A stretch of 36,413 nucleotides of DNA from Ignavibacteriaceae bacterium. Lineage in GTDB: Bacteria > Bacteroidota > Ignavibacteria > Ignavibacteriales > Ignavibacteriaceae. Below are positions 25,812 through 33,639 of the stretch, in pieces (position 1 is the first letter of the stretch; each line of letters opens with the position of its first letter). Under the pieces are notes generated by a model that had not been told where the DNA came from, did no database searches, and saw only the letters and a program-made list of their open reading frames with translations. The translations under genes were made by a program, and so were the position numbers. Where the stretch lies: NCBI GenBank assembly GCA_013042995.1, contig JABDPB010000114.1, positions 1 to 36,413 on the forward strand. Direction: 5' to 3'.

Positions 25812-26261
25812 ATGACTGAAATAAGCCGAACTATTAAAATTGATGCATCGGTTGAAGAAGTATTTAAGTACGCGTCAGATTATAAAAAATGGCCGGAGTT
25901 TTATGAGGGGGTTTCAAACTTTAAACCAATTACCGAAACATCCCGTGGTAATGGAACAAAGTACATTTACAAAGCAAAAATATTCGGGATGAATGCTACT
26001 GTAGGTACTGAGGTTACACAATTCAAGGAAAATGAAGGCTGGATTGGAAAATCATTTAAGGGTTTTGGACATAAAACAAAATGGATTTTTAAAAAATCGA
26101 ATAGGGGAACAGAGTTTACGCACGGTCTCAGTTATACAGTTCCGTGGTATATGGGTGGAAAGTTTAGTGATAAGAAACTATTAAAACCTGAGTGGGAGAA
26201 GATAATTGAAAATTCTCTGCAAAATCTAAAGAGAGTTATTGAAGGACAGAATAGTAAGTAA
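25812..26261 (+). CDS. SRPBCC (polyketide cyclase/dehydrase-like) family protein
   Basis: The 149-residue protein has the START/SRPBCC fold: EISRTIKIDASVEEVFKYASDYKKWPEFYEGV at the N-terminus, a central beta-sheet of strands (GTKYIYKAKIFGMNATVGTEVTQF, GWIGKSFKGF, TEFTHGLSYTVPW) and a long C-terminal helix (WEKIIENSLQNLKRVIE). Such domains bind hydrophobic ligands; the ligand is unknown. It starts at ATG 25812 and lies 17 bp before a methyltransferase gene. Confidence 0.8.
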   Translation: MTEISRTIKIDASVEEVFKYASDYKKWPEFYEGVSNFKPITETSRGNGTKYIYKAKIFGMNATVGTEVTQFKENEGWIGKSFKGFGHKTKWIFKKSNRGTEFTHGLSYTVPWYMGGKFSDKKLLKPEWEKIIENSLQNLKRVIEGQNSK

Positions 26262-26277
26262 AAGGAAGATATAGAGA

Positions 26278-26835
26278 TTGAATAAAAGAAGCGAGAGGAT
26301 TTGTCCAGTAGAAAAAGCTGGCTCACTCGATACTAAAATCAGAAGATGGCTGCAAAACCCGCATAAAATTTTAAGGCCATACATAAAAGAAGGAATGACA
26401 GTTCTAGATTTGGGCTGCGGTCCCGGCTTTTTTACCGTTGCATTGGCACAAATGGTCGGCAAAAATGGAAAAGTGATTGCAGTTGATTTACAGGAAGGAA
26501 TGCTGCAAAAGTTAAAAGAAAAAATTATAGGAACAGAATTAGAAAACCATATTACATTGCATAAATGTGAAGAAGATAGAATAGGTTTCAAAGAAAAAGT
26601 CGATCTTGTCTTAGCATTCTATGTTGTACACGAGATTCCCGACCAGCAAAATCTTTTTAATGAATTAGAGACTATACTAAAACCAAACGGAAAACTTTTA
26701 ATTGTAGAACCTCCATTCCACGTTTCTAAAAAAGCATTTGCAGAAACAATTAAAAAAGCAAATACTGCAGGTTTTACTGAAGTTGAAAGACCGAAAGTAT
26801 TATTTAATAAAGCGGTGGTTTTGAAAAAGAATTAG
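26278..26835 (+). CDS. Class I SAM-dependent methyltransferase
   Basis: The 185-residue methyltransferase starts at TTG 26278, supported by the Shine-Dalgarno AAAGGAAG about 9 nt before it. The N-terminal RICPVEKAGSLDTKIRRWLQNPHKIL precedes motif I TVLDLGCGPGFFTVAL (about 41-56). Then come VIAVDLQEGMLQKL, the motif II-like VDLVLAFYVVHEIPD and LKPNGKLLIVEPPFHV. The CPV/NP-KIL/CGPG pattern is shared by a group of small cytosolic methyltransferases that accompany DinB or metal-resistance genes; the substrate is unknown. It lies between an SRPBCC and a DinB protein. Confidence 0.83.
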   Translation: MNKRSERICPVEKAGSLDTKIRRWLQNPHKILRPYIKEGMTVLDLGCGPGFFTVALAQMVGKNGKVIAVDLQEGMLQKLKEKIIGTELENHITLHKCEEDRIGFKEKVDLVLAFYVVHEIPDQQNLFNELETILKPNGKLLIVEPPFHVSKKAFAETIKKANTAGFTEVERPKVLFNKAVVLKKN

Positions 26836-26856
26836 AAAATTATTCAGGTGCTCAAA

Positions 26857-27369
26857 ATGTACTACAACCACGTCATAAAAAACTTAGAAGACAACGCTTC
26901 CACTTTTAAAAGCCTGCTTAAAAATATTTCTGAAGAGCAAGCTAGCTGGAAACTTTCGCTAGAGAAATGGTCTTTACTGGAAATAGTTAATCATCTTTAC
27001 GATGAAGAGAGAGAAGATTTCAGGCAGCGAATAATGAATATTTTTGAAGATCCAAAAAAAGATTGGGCGCCAATTGCTCCCGCAGAATGGGTAACCAAAA
27101 GAGAATATGCTACAAGAGATTTTAAAACTTCACTTAGTAAATTTTTAGAGGAAAGAAAAAAATCTATTGAGTGGTTAAAAAGTTTAAACTCACCAACCTG
27201 GAAAGCGGTGCATAATCATCCCAAATTAGGAGAAATGAGTGCAGAGATGTTACTTGCAAACTGGCTTGCCCACGATTACCTGCACATCCGCCAGATAACT
27301 TTTATGCATTGGAGTTATTTATCCCACATCACACCTTCAATTAATTTGGATTATGCAGGGAACTGGTAA
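26857..27369 (+). CDS. DinB-like protein (DinB_2)
   Basis: This is a four-helix-bundle DinB family protein. The metal-binding His triad is visible: one His in EIVNHLYDEEREDF and a His-X3-His pair in LANWLAHDYLHIRQITF. The chosen start is ATG 26857, because AGG at 26846-26848 is well spaced from it; a GTG at 26848 is the alternative and adds three residues. The product is about 170 residues. Members act as metal-dependent thiol transferases or hydrolases, but most bacterial ones have no known role. Confidence 0.83.
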   Translation: MYYNHVIKNLEDNASTFKSLLKNISEEQASWKLSLEKWSLLEIVNHLYDEEREDFRQRIMNIFEDPKKDWAPIAPAEWVTKREYATRDFKTSLSKFLEERKKSIEWLKSLNSPTWKAVHNHPKLGEMSAEMLLANWLAHDYLHIRQITFMHWSYLSHITPSINLDYAGNW

Positions 27370-27412
27370 TTTAAAATGAATAAAATAAATTCAAAGGTAG
27401 GCCATTTTATCT

Positions 27413-27898
27413 ATGGAAAAAGTTGTCGTATTCGCAGACGTTCAAAATATTTACTACACTACAAAAGAATACCACAATTGTCATTTTGACTATAATGCGT
27501 TTTGGGCTAAAGCGACTTCAAATAGAGAAGTTGTGAAAGCGATTGCCTATGCAATTGATAAGGGCGATGAAAAGCAGAAACAATTTCAAAACATACTTTA
27601 TGGAATTGGCTTTGAAGTTAAACTAAAACCCTTTATTCAGAGAACTGATGGTTCCGCGAAGGGTGATTGGGATGTTGGTATAACGCTTGACGTTATGGAA
27701 TATGCAAAGAAAGCAAATGTAGTTGTGTTAGCATCCGGAGATGGTGATTTTGACCTACTGGTGAATAAAATAAGGAAAGATTTTGATGTGTCGGTTGAAG
27801 TATATGGCGTGGCTCAACTTACAGCTGCATCTTTGATTAATTCAGCATCAAAGTTTGTATCTATTGAAGACGAATTGCTATTGAAAATTACAGGCTAA
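27413..27898 (+). CDS. LabA/DUF88-type NYN-domain protein, putative RNase
   Basis: The 161-residue single-domain protein has the PIN-like NYN fold. The acidic active-site residues are visible: Asp9 (VVVFADVQNIYY), Asp85/Asp87/Asp93 (GDWDVGITLDVMEY) and Asp110/Asp112 (LASGDGDFDLLV). The order matches LabA/Limkain-type nucleases. The final stretch (FDVSVEVYGVAQLTAASLINSASKFVSIE) is the usual last strand and helix. Members are thought to cleave RNA or to work in RNA processing. It is preceded by 43 bp of non-coding sequence and followed by a 307-bp gap. Confidence 0.85.
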   Translation: MEKVVVFADVQNIYYTTKEYHNCHFDYNAFWAKATSNREVVKAIAYAIDKGDEKQKQFQNILYGIGFEVKLKPFIQRTDGSAKGDWDVGITLDVMEYAKKANVVVLASGDGDFDLLVNKIRKDFDVSVEVYGVAQLTAASLINSASKFVSIEDELLLKITG

Positions 27899-27960
27899 AG
27901 GTAATAGAAATATATGACAATGATGTTAATGTTGTTTTTTTAGTAAGCATAAAACCCATA

Positions 27961-28142
27961 CCAAAATCGAGATCGCATTTCATCACATAATATTAACCAC
28001 TCGTTACGCTAAAAGTCCTTTCGATCAATTAAAAGCACATTCTAATAATCTAAAGCTCTATTTTTATTCAGATTACAATAAATATTTAGCTGGCGGAGAG
28101 AGCATTGAACAACTGGTTTTTTATTCTTTTCTTTTTTACAGT
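27961..28142 (+). repeat. Direct repeat copy A of the TPR gene leader and signal-peptide start
   Basis: This stretch aligns without gaps to 29222-29403. The core from 27978 (TTTCATCAC) to the TTG at 28105 is about 76% identical over roughly 130 bp by hand count; 18 of 26 positions upstream and 26 of 38 downstream of the start codon also match. Shared blocks include ATTAACCA, TCCTTTC, GATTACAAT/AATTACAAT and GGAGAGAG. The two copies lie 1261 bp apart, on either side of the hydrolase gene. Confidence 0.75.
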
Positions 28143-28152
28143 TAAATCTTAA
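28105..28152 (+). pseudogene. Remnant 5' end of a TPR-gene paralogue (16 codons)
   Basis: At the position of the TPR gene ATG in copy B, copy A has TTG followed by 14 sense codons and TAA. The predicted product MNNWFFILFFFTVKS is a hydrophobic start like the signal peptide of the TPR protein. It keeps the SD-like GGAGAGAG. It is most simply read as the surviving start of a deleted or displaced paralogue, or less likely as a short leader peptide. Confidence 0.4.
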
Positions 28153-28205
28153 AAAGATTTGCCTTGTCTGATTTTTAGGAAATATACTTTAAAGGAGTTT
28201 GAGCA

Positions 28206-29214
28206 ATGCAAAGAAGTAATTTGTTTTTAGTGCTCCCTATTATTCTTTGTTATTTTGTGTTTTCCAGCTGCAATGAAGAAACAAATCCAATCTCTTCAGG
28301 AAAGCAGACCTACGAAACTAGTTACGGAACTGCGACACAGGTGGATAATTATCCTTTATTTGCTCTTGATTATTCAGCTGATTACAATTTTGAAGAGTAC
28401 TTGCAGACAGGTATTATTCCAGGCTATGTTCCCAGCAAATCAGCTAATAAAGATTTTTCTTGTACCTGTTTCTCAGCCTTTGGGGAAGACAGCCGTTTGT
28501 TAGCTCGCAATTACGATTGGGACACACCGTCTTCATATTTTATCATATTAACTGATCCTCCTAACTCATATTCATCTATCTCTACCGTAGATCTCAGTTT
28601 TTTTAATTATGATCATGAAAAATCTCCTGCATCACCCGAAAATCAAAATACTATACGAACACTACCCTATTTCCCATTTGATGGTATGAATGAAAAAGGG
28701 GTGGCTATTGGAATGAACGCTGTTCCCTATGCACAGTCTCCTTACGATGCTTCCAAAATTACTATTGGTGAGTTGCAGCTTATCCGGCTTGTTTTGGATT
28801 ATGCTAGTTCAACACAGCAAGCGATTAATTTAATTCAGCAGTATAATATCAACATGGAAAATCCTCCGATTCACTATCTCATTGCTGATTCTTCGGGGTC
28901 ACTCTGCAATTATAGAATTTGTGAATGGTAACATGGAAATAATGAACAATCCAGAACCATGGCAGGTAACCACTAATTTTGTAATCACTGGATTAAACAA
29001 TCCGCAAAATGCTCCTTGCTGGAGATACATAACTGCATACGAAACTTTAGACAATCAAAATGGTGTGCTCTCCATGCAAAAAGCTTCCAATCTTCTAAAG
29101 GATGTTTCTGTATCATCGACACGCTGGTCGGTAGTATTCAATTTAAAGGAGGAACAACTACAAATTGCTATGGGTCGCAATTATCAAAACCTACATTATT
29201 TCGAAGTTCCCTAA
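28206..29214 (+). pseudogene. Lipoprotein linear-amide C-N hydrolase (Ntn/choloylglycine-hydrolase-like), frameshifted
   Basis: The first reading frame (28206-28931) gives a lipoprotein (VFSSC, Cys22) with the Ntn-hydrolase nucleophile region DFSCTCFSAFG (Cys86), RNYDWD (101-106) and FPFDGMNEKGVAIGMNAVP. It runs into unrelated residues (CNYRICEW) and stops. The expected continuation SAIIEFVNGNMEIMNNPEPWQVTTNF is in another frame, up to 29214. Removing one G from the G4 run at 28895-28898 restores DSSGHSAIIEF and a single chain of about 335 residues. So this is one gene with a +1 error in a short homopolymer, either a real mutation or a sequencing fault. Intact members cleave amide bonds (penicillin V acylase, bile-salt hydrolase, acylamidase). 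SD AAAGGAG precedes the ATG. Confidence 0.85.
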
Positions 29215-29221
29215 ATATATC

Positions 29222-29403
29222 CCTGAATTGAGTGTACGTTTCATCACCCGAAATTAACCATTCGTATTCCCAAAAATCCTTTCAATTAATTAGATGCACT
29301 TACTATTAATCCAAAGTTCTATCTTTGCTCAAATTACAATTATTAATTAGCAGGTGGAGAGAGTAATGAAAAAATTATTAGTAATTCTTTTCCTTCTTTG
29401 CAA
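29222..29403 (+). repeat. Direct repeat copy B: leader and start of the TPR gene
   Basis: This is the partner of the copy at 27961-28142. It begins 8 bp after the hydrolase stop and includes the leader, the SD (GGTGGAGAGAG) and the first 12 or so codons of the TPR gene. Copy B leads into a full gene, so it is probably the functional parent or sister copy. Confidence 0.75.
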
Positions 29404-30493
29404 TATTTCTATCCTACCACAATCAAGTGACATAACACAAACAGATGATGAAATTAACAAGCTAATATTTTCAGGCGAATGGCTTGAAGCCAAATCAATA
29501 ATCGAACAGCAGATACGGATGAATCCAGATCATCCAAAATACTATTTTATGAAGGCTTATATGTATTATCTCTCCCGCTATTTTGCGGATACAGGAATGA
29601 CCAGAGACTCTACAATAAATACAGTCCACTACTACGCACGAACTGCGATTAAAAAAGCAGAACTAATGGAACAGACAAACGAAATTAAATTTTACACCGG
29701 ATGTGCATACGGCTATCTTGCACGTGCTCACGGAATGCGGCAGGAATGGTGGTCGGCTTACTGGGCTGCCAGCGACTGCGAAAATTACCTTGAAGCAGTT
29801 ATCAAAGAAGATCCTGAAATTTACGATGCATATTTTGAGCTTGGTGTGATTAATTACTACCCTTCTGTTGCTGTCACAGGTTTTACAAGTTTTTTGGCCT
29901 GGCTCGGTGGAATGTCAGGCGATCGAACTTTGGGTTTAAAATACTTACATGATGTTGCTGAGAACGGACACTTGTTCAAAGCAGAAGCTTTAGTAGCATT
30001 GGGAATAATTTATAATGGTTTTGAAAATGATCTACCTGCTTCGCGTGAGTATTACAGCAGACTATTGGAAATGCATCCCGAAAATAATTTGTCAGCAATT
30101 CAAATGCAGAGAATTGATTTCACTCTTTTAATTGATGAAAAAGGTGTTGAGTATTTTACACAAAATTTTGAGACACTAAAGGATGAATACAATGTTGATG
30201 ATCCGACAGATTTAAATATTTTGGGTTACTATTTAATTAACAGTCAGCGTTTAGATGATGCGCTGGCAATATTTTTATTTAATATTGAATTGTATCCTGC
30301 TGTTGCGAACTGTTACGACAGCCTTGCAGAATGCTACCTGAATAGAAATGAAAATGAAAATGCAATAAAATATTACAAAATTGCTTATGAAAAACTTCCT
30401 GCAGATACAACTGCAGACGAAGAGTTTAAGGAATTTCTGAAAACAAATATTCAAGACAGGCTGGAAGAATTGGGTTCGAAGATTAATTCTTAA
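29366..30493 (+). CDS. Secreted TPR-repeat protein
   Basis: The 375-residue protein has a Sec signal peptide (MKKLLVILFLLCNISILPQ). TPR-like helix pairs follow: IFSGEWLEAKSIIEQQIRMNPDHPKYYFMKAYMYYLSR, CENYLEAVIKEDPEIYDAYFELGVINYYP, FKAEALVALGIIYNGFENDLPASREYYSRLLEMHPEN, and at the end LDDALAIFLFNIELYPAVANCYDSLAECYLNRNENENAIKYYKIAYEKLP. The middle contains an unusual Trp/Tyr-rich insert (MRQEWWSAYWAASDCENY). The start is ATG 29366 behind GGAGAGAG; a GTG 12 bp upstream (29354) would put extra residues before the signal peptide. Probably a periplasmic or outer-membrane-associated scaffold; partner unknown. Confidence 0.82.
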   Translation: MKKLLVILFLLCNISILPQSSDITQTDDEINKLIFSGEWLEAKSIIEQQIRMNPDHPKYYFMKAYMYYLSRYFADTGMTRDSTINTVHYYARTAIKKAELMEQTNEIKFYTGCAYGYLARAHGMRQEWWSAYWAASDCENYLEAVIKEDPEIYDAYFELGVINYYPSVAVTGFTSFLAWLGGMSGDRTLGLKYLHDVAENGHLFKAEALVALGIIYNGFENDLPASREYYSRLLEMHPENNLSAIQMQRIDFTLLIDEKGVEYFTQNFETLKDEYNVDDPTDLNILGYYLINSQRLDDALAIFLFNIELYPAVANCYDSLAECYLNRNENENAIKYYKIAYEKLPADTTADEEFKEFLKTNIQDRLEELGSKINS

Positions 30494-30507
30494 AGAATTC
30501 ATTCTAT

Positions 30508-30550
30508 GCGATTTTTTAATCGCGGTCACTAATTATTTAGTGAGTGTTTT
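30508..30550 (+). terminator. Two tandem hairpins after the TPR gene
   Basis: GCGATT-TTTT-AATCGC (30508-30523) and CACTAA-TTAT-TTAGTG (30527-30542) are two adjacent 6-bp stems with 4-nt loops, followed by AGTGTTTT. They start 15 bp after the stop and make a plausible terminator, though the stems are short. Confidence 0.5.
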
Positions 30551-30702
30551 CAATATGCTGCAATTGTTCGGAATTCATCACTAGGGAAAAATTAATATTG
30601 CAAGAAACATCACAAGAATTTTCCTTGTAAAGAAAATTTCATATTTTCTGATATACTTTTTGTTAAAAAATTGTTAATAAATTAATTTTAGGAAAGTATT
30701 TT

Positions 30703-31068
30703 ATGTCTTACAATATCAATTATACCGATGAATTCGAATATGTTAAAGCTGTAATCAATGGTAAATGGCCTGAAAATTCCGCAGAAATGCACAAGAGTAT
30801 CCTAGCTTCGTGCAAGGGTCATGCCATCCCAAAATTATTGATTGATGTTGAAGGTCTAGAAGACAATCCAACACCTCTACAGGACTTTAACACAATTAAG
30901 CTGATGCAGAAGCTTGGATATGAAAAAATCCATAAAATTGCTGTATATGATAAATTAAAAAACAAAAACGCAAATGATATATTCGAAGGATTGGCTTTCA
31001 ATACAAATTTAAAAATGCGTTTTTTTTATAATGAACAAGATGCATTGAACTTTCTTTTAAATAAATAA
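30703..31068 (+). CDS. STAS/SEC14-like (SpoIIAA-like) small protein
   Basis: The 121-residue cytosolic protein has alternating beta strands and helices as in the SpoIIAA-like/STAS-SEC14 group: YNINYTDEFEYVKAVINGKWP, an HKSILASCKGHAIPKLLIDVEGLED helix-strand unit, IHKIAVYDKLKNKNANDIFEGLAF and LKMRFFYNEQDALNFLLNK. No signal peptide or catalytic motif is seen. In this phylum such single-domain proteins are common and uncharacterised. A 7-bp arm inverted repeat AATTTTC/GAAAATT lies in the upstream gap (30617-30638). Confidence 0.65.
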   Translation: MSYNINYTDEFEYVKAVINGKWPENSAEMHKSILASCKGHAIPKLLIDVEGLEDNPTPLQDFNTIKLMQKLGYEKIHKIAVYDKLKNKNANDIFEGLAFNTNLKMRFFYNEQDALNFLLNK

Positions 31069-31105
31069 ACTCTGCTCAAGCATTAATGAACACCAATGTA
31101 AGTTT

Positions 31106-31123
31106 AGGGGTACTACAACCCCT
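31106..31123. terminator. Small GC-rich hairpin after the STAS-like gene
   Basis: AGGGGT-ACTACA-ACCCCT is a perfect 6-bp stem with a 6-nt loop, 37 bp after the stop. No U run follows on either strand, so it may be a weak terminator or only an RNA stem. Confidence 0.35.
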
Positions 31124-31312
31124 GAAACAACTTTTAGTGTATGAGATACAATCGCAGTGAAAATCACTTTATAAACACAAAACAGCACTAATTTCTACTA
31201 AGTACAAAGATTCGTTTCTCATTCATCGCATAAAAATAGACTTGATTTTATAGTTTCCAATAAGCATCTTTTTACACAGTTTTAAACGATTAATGCATCT
31301 CGGAGTTTTCTT

Positions 31313-32359
31313 ATGCTGAAAAAAATATTCCTTATTTCTGCTGCTCTCCTTTTTTCATTCACTTCATTGAACGCACAGACAGTTATTGCTAAATACGCCG
31401 GCGAATTTATGGCATTAGGTGTTGGCGGAAGAGCTCTTGGTATGGGCGGTGCATTTACAGGTATTGCAAACGATGTAACCGCAGGTTATTACAATCCAGC
31501 TGGATTGGCAAATGTAAATTATCCACAACTTGCTCTTATGCACTCTGAGCAATTTGGCAATCTTGTTAATTACGATTACGGTGCAGTAGCAATTCCTTTT
31601 CAGGAAGATATGAGCTTCGGATTAAGTGTGATGAGATTAGCTGTTGATGGAATTCCAGATACTCGTAATGCATTAATTGATGGGCAAACAGGTGCGTTAA
31701 TAAATGATATTAATAATATTTATGCACGTTTGGATTATTCCAGAATAACTGAGTTCAGTAACCAAGATTGGGCATTCTATTTGACATTTGCAAAGAGGCA
31801 GTGGGATAATTTTTACTGGGGCGCAAATATAAAAATTATCAGACGGGATATAGCAGAATTTGGGGCAACCGGAATTGGATTTGATATCGGTGCTTTCTGG
31901 ATTCCAATTGAGAATCTTTCTGTGGGTGCAAATCTGCAGGATGCAACTACAACACTTGTTGCATGGAATACCGGTAGAAATGAATTAATTTCACCCACTT
32001 TAAAATTAGGCAGCTCTTATAAATTAACTGGAATACTCGGTGGTTATATTATGCCCGCAGTAGATTTTGATGTTAGGTTTGAAAATCGCCAGTTTGCATC
32101 GCAGTTTAATGTGGGTCCTGTTAGTTTTGATATGCACGCAGGTTTAGAATGGAACATACAAGATTTGGTATATATAAGAGGGGGTTACAGCGATGTTAAG
32201 CAGTTTACAGTTGGAGCAGGAATAAAACTTCCAAAATTAAATATTGATTATTCATTTGCACGTTTCAGCCAATCCGAGCTTGACAGACTGCCTGATTCAC
32301 ATAGAATTTCGCTTATACTTACTTTAGAAGAGCCAAGATTTTTAAGAGACGGAATTTAG
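31313..32359 (+). CDS. PorV/PorQ family outer-membrane protein
   Basis: The 348-residue protein has a signal peptide (MLKKIFLISAALLFSFTSLNAQ) and an outer-membrane beta-barrel of the PorV/PorQ (FadL-like) group. The hallmark start is FMALGVGGRALGMGGAFTGIANDVTAGYYNPAGLA, followed by repeated amphipathic strands such as YDYGAVAIPFQEDMSFGLSVMRL, WGANIKIIRRDI, FDIGAFWIPIENLSVGANL and LNIDYSFARF. In Bacteroidetes PorV shuttles cargo of the type IX secretion system, but several paralogues have no known role, so the precise function here is open. The stop codon overlaps the convergent response-regulator stop by 4 bp. Confidence 0.88.
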   Translation: MLKKIFLISAALLFSFTSLNAQTVIAKYAGEFMALGVGGRALGMGGAFTGIANDVTAGYYNPAGLANVNYPQLALMHSEQFGNLVNYDYGAVAIPFQEDMSFGLSVMRLAVDGIPDTRNALIDGQTGALINDINNIYARLDYSRITEFSNQDWAFYLTFAKRQWDNFYWGANIKIIRRDIAEFGATGIGFDIGAFWIPIENLSVGANLQDATTTLVAWNTGRNELISPTLKLGSSYKLTGILGGYIMPAVDFDVRFENRQFASQFNVGPVSFDMHAGLEWNIQDLVYIRGGYSDVKQFTVGAGIKLPKLNIDYSFARFSQSELDRLPDSHRISLILTLEEPRFLRDGI

Positions 32360-32802
32360 GAATTGTTTTTATTGATTAATCTATTAAGTGTATTAATTAG
32401 CAGTGAATTGTCAACAGGTTTTGTAAGATAAACATCAATACCAGCTTCTCTGGCTTTAATTCTATCCACTCCATAAACATTTGCCGATAAACAAACCACA
32501 GGAAGTTCTTTGAATTGCGATTTCTTTCTTAATTCTTTTATTATATCTACTCCGTTGGCACCGTTCTTTAAGGTAACATCCATTATAACAGCATCATATT
32601 CTTTTTGATTCAGCTGATCAAAAAAAGATTGTTCAGAATCGCAGATGTCAATTTCAAATTTATTTCTTAAAACCAATTGAAGAAGTTTCTGATTTTCAAT
32701 ATCATCTTCAGTAATCAGCAGCCTTGGCTTCGAGTTTTTGTTAATCATTTCTAGTTCAATAATTTTTTGTGTTAGAAGTTTCATAACTAAAAAAATAATC
32801 AT
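32356..32802 (-). CDS. Stand-alone response regulator receiver domain
   Basis: The 148-residue product is one CheY-like receiver domain: acidic pair Glu-Asp-Asp in RLLITEDD, phospho-acceptor Asp in AVIMDVTL, the Ser switch in VVCLSAN and the Lys in YLTKPVD. No output domain follows, so it works by protein contacts or phosphotransfer. The first ATG (32802) gives an 18-residue leader; the ATG at 32748 (MINKNSKPRLL) gives a more typical start, and neither has a clear SD. It converges on the PorV-family gene with a 4-bp stop overlap. The TlpA-like gene lies 79 bp upstream. Confidence 0.85.
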   Translation of the reverse strand: MIIFLVMKLLTQKIIELEMINKNSKPRLLITEDDIENQKLLQLVLRNKFEIDICDSEQSFFDQLNQKEYDAVIMDVTLKNGANGVDIIKELRKKSQFKELPVVCLSANVYGVDRIKAREAGIDVYLTKPVDNSLLINTLNRLINKNNS

Positions 32803-32881
32803 CCCAAGTTAGAATTATTATTATTCAAATCCTTTTGATGATATAAAAAAAAATAAAATTATTAATTGAAAAGAGAATAAA

Positions 32882-33385
32882 CTATTCCGATGAGCTTAGC
32901 AATGGATCAATTACTGTTGTATAATGAGACTTGGGGACATAACCTGTAAATTTATCAACTACATCACCATCCCGATCTATAATAAAAGATGTTGGAATTC
33001 CACGAATGTTCCCATAAGCCTGCACTACTTCCATTGTTCCCAAAACAATTGGATAGTTAATTCCATATTGATCAATGAATTGTTTAAGATTTCTTTGTGT
33101 GTAAGGCTGGTCTAATGAAATCCCTATGATTACTAATTCATCCTCATGTTCAGTTTGCAACTCAACTAATTCAGGAATAGCCATTCTGCAAGGCCCGCAC
33201 CACGTTGCCCAAAAATCTACAATAATAATCTTACCGAGATAATCTGAGAGTCTGATAATTTCACCATCAAGAGTACTCAACTGAAAATCGGGCGCTTTAT
33301 TACCATCTTCAAAATATGCTGATGTTCTAATATCAAAACCAAGCACAAATAAAGCAAGCAAAGATATTGTAAAAAATTTATTCAA
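32882..33385 (-). CDS. TlpA/ResA-like exported thioredoxin
   Basis: The 167-residue thioredoxin-fold protein has an AhpC/TSA-like beginning (APDFQLSTLDGEIIRLSDYLGK) and the active site FWATWCGPC, with Cys63 and Cys66. The cis-Pro region RGIPTSFIIDRDGDVV is present. The chosen start is TTG 33385, with the SD GGAG 5 nt before it and a good signal sequence (MNKFFTISLLALFVLGF). A TTG at 33412 would overlap the upstream gene and has no SD. The protein would act in the periplasm, reducing disulfides, for example in cytochrome c maturation or in redox repair. Confidence 0.88.
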   Translation of the reverse strand: MNKFFTISLLALFVLGFDIRTSAYFEDGNKAPDFQLSTLDGEIIRLSDYLGKIIIVDFWATWCGPCRMAIPELVELQTEHEDELVIIGISLDQPYTQRNLKQFIDQYGINYPIVLGTMEVVQAYGNIRGIPTSFIIDRDGDVVDKFTGYVPKSHYTTVIDPLLSSSE

Positions 33386-33408
33386 ATTTTCTCCACGGAT
33401 TATTTGGA

Positions 33409-33639
33409 TCAATTGCTATTTGCTTCAACATTTTTATGATCATAATTTGTCGGATAAGGTCCTTCTGATGGTGTTTCGCGAGTATTATTTACTATAAAAA
33501 ATATGATTAGAGCTATTACAATTATAACCGTCCAGATGGTGCTTTTGTGCTTTGGATCAATAAGATGTTTTTTCTCTTTCACAGACTGCTGCTGCTTTCC
33601 AAATTGTCTTTCTTTTGATTTTTTCTGTTTTTTAGCCAT
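33409..33639 (-). CDS. Small single-helix membrane protein
   Basis: The 76-residue protein has a Lys-rich, positively charged N-terminus (MAKKQKKSKERQFGKQQQ), one membrane helix (TIWTVIIVIALIIFFIV, about 34-50) and an acidic/polar C-terminal tail (NNTRETPSEGPYPTNYDHKN). The positive-inside rule places the tail in the periplasm. It begins at an ATG and lies directly before the TlpA-like gene, with 23 bp between its stop and the chosen TTG, so it may be a partner of that protein. I do not recognise the family. Confidence 0.6.
   Translation of the reverse strand: MAKKQKKSKERQFGKQQQSVKEKKHLIDPKHKSTIWTVIIVIALIIFFIVNNTRETPSEGPYPTNYDHKNVEANSN

Larger units (their letters stand above)
27899..28205. 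other. 307-bp intergenic stretch holding a diverged leader copy
   Basis: There is no plausible gene of normal length here. From 27961 to 28142 the sequence matches the leader and first codons of the TPR gene at 29366 (see the repeat entries). A small hairpin AAATCTT-AAA-AAGATTT lies at 28144-28160, just past the repeat. The hydrolase gene begins at 28206 behind SD AAAGGAG. Confidence 0.6.

Noticed and set aside
28159-28188. TTGCCT-18-TATACT as a promoter of the hydrolase
   Set aside because: Transcription would start within the ribosome-binding site (AAAGGAG), so the element is probably chance.
28882-29214. A separate 110-residue gene downstream of the hydrolase
   Set aside because: Its sequence is the natural C-terminal continuation of the hydrolase in another frame; it is a frameshift fragment and not an independent gene.
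29354-29365. GTG at 29354 as the start of the TPR gene
   Set aside because: It lies within the ribosome-binding region, and ATG 29366 gives a clean signal peptide.
33386-33412. TTG at 33412 as the start of the TlpA-like gene
   Set aside because: It overlaps the upstream stop without an SD; TTG 33385 has GGAG at proper distance and starts a signal peptide.
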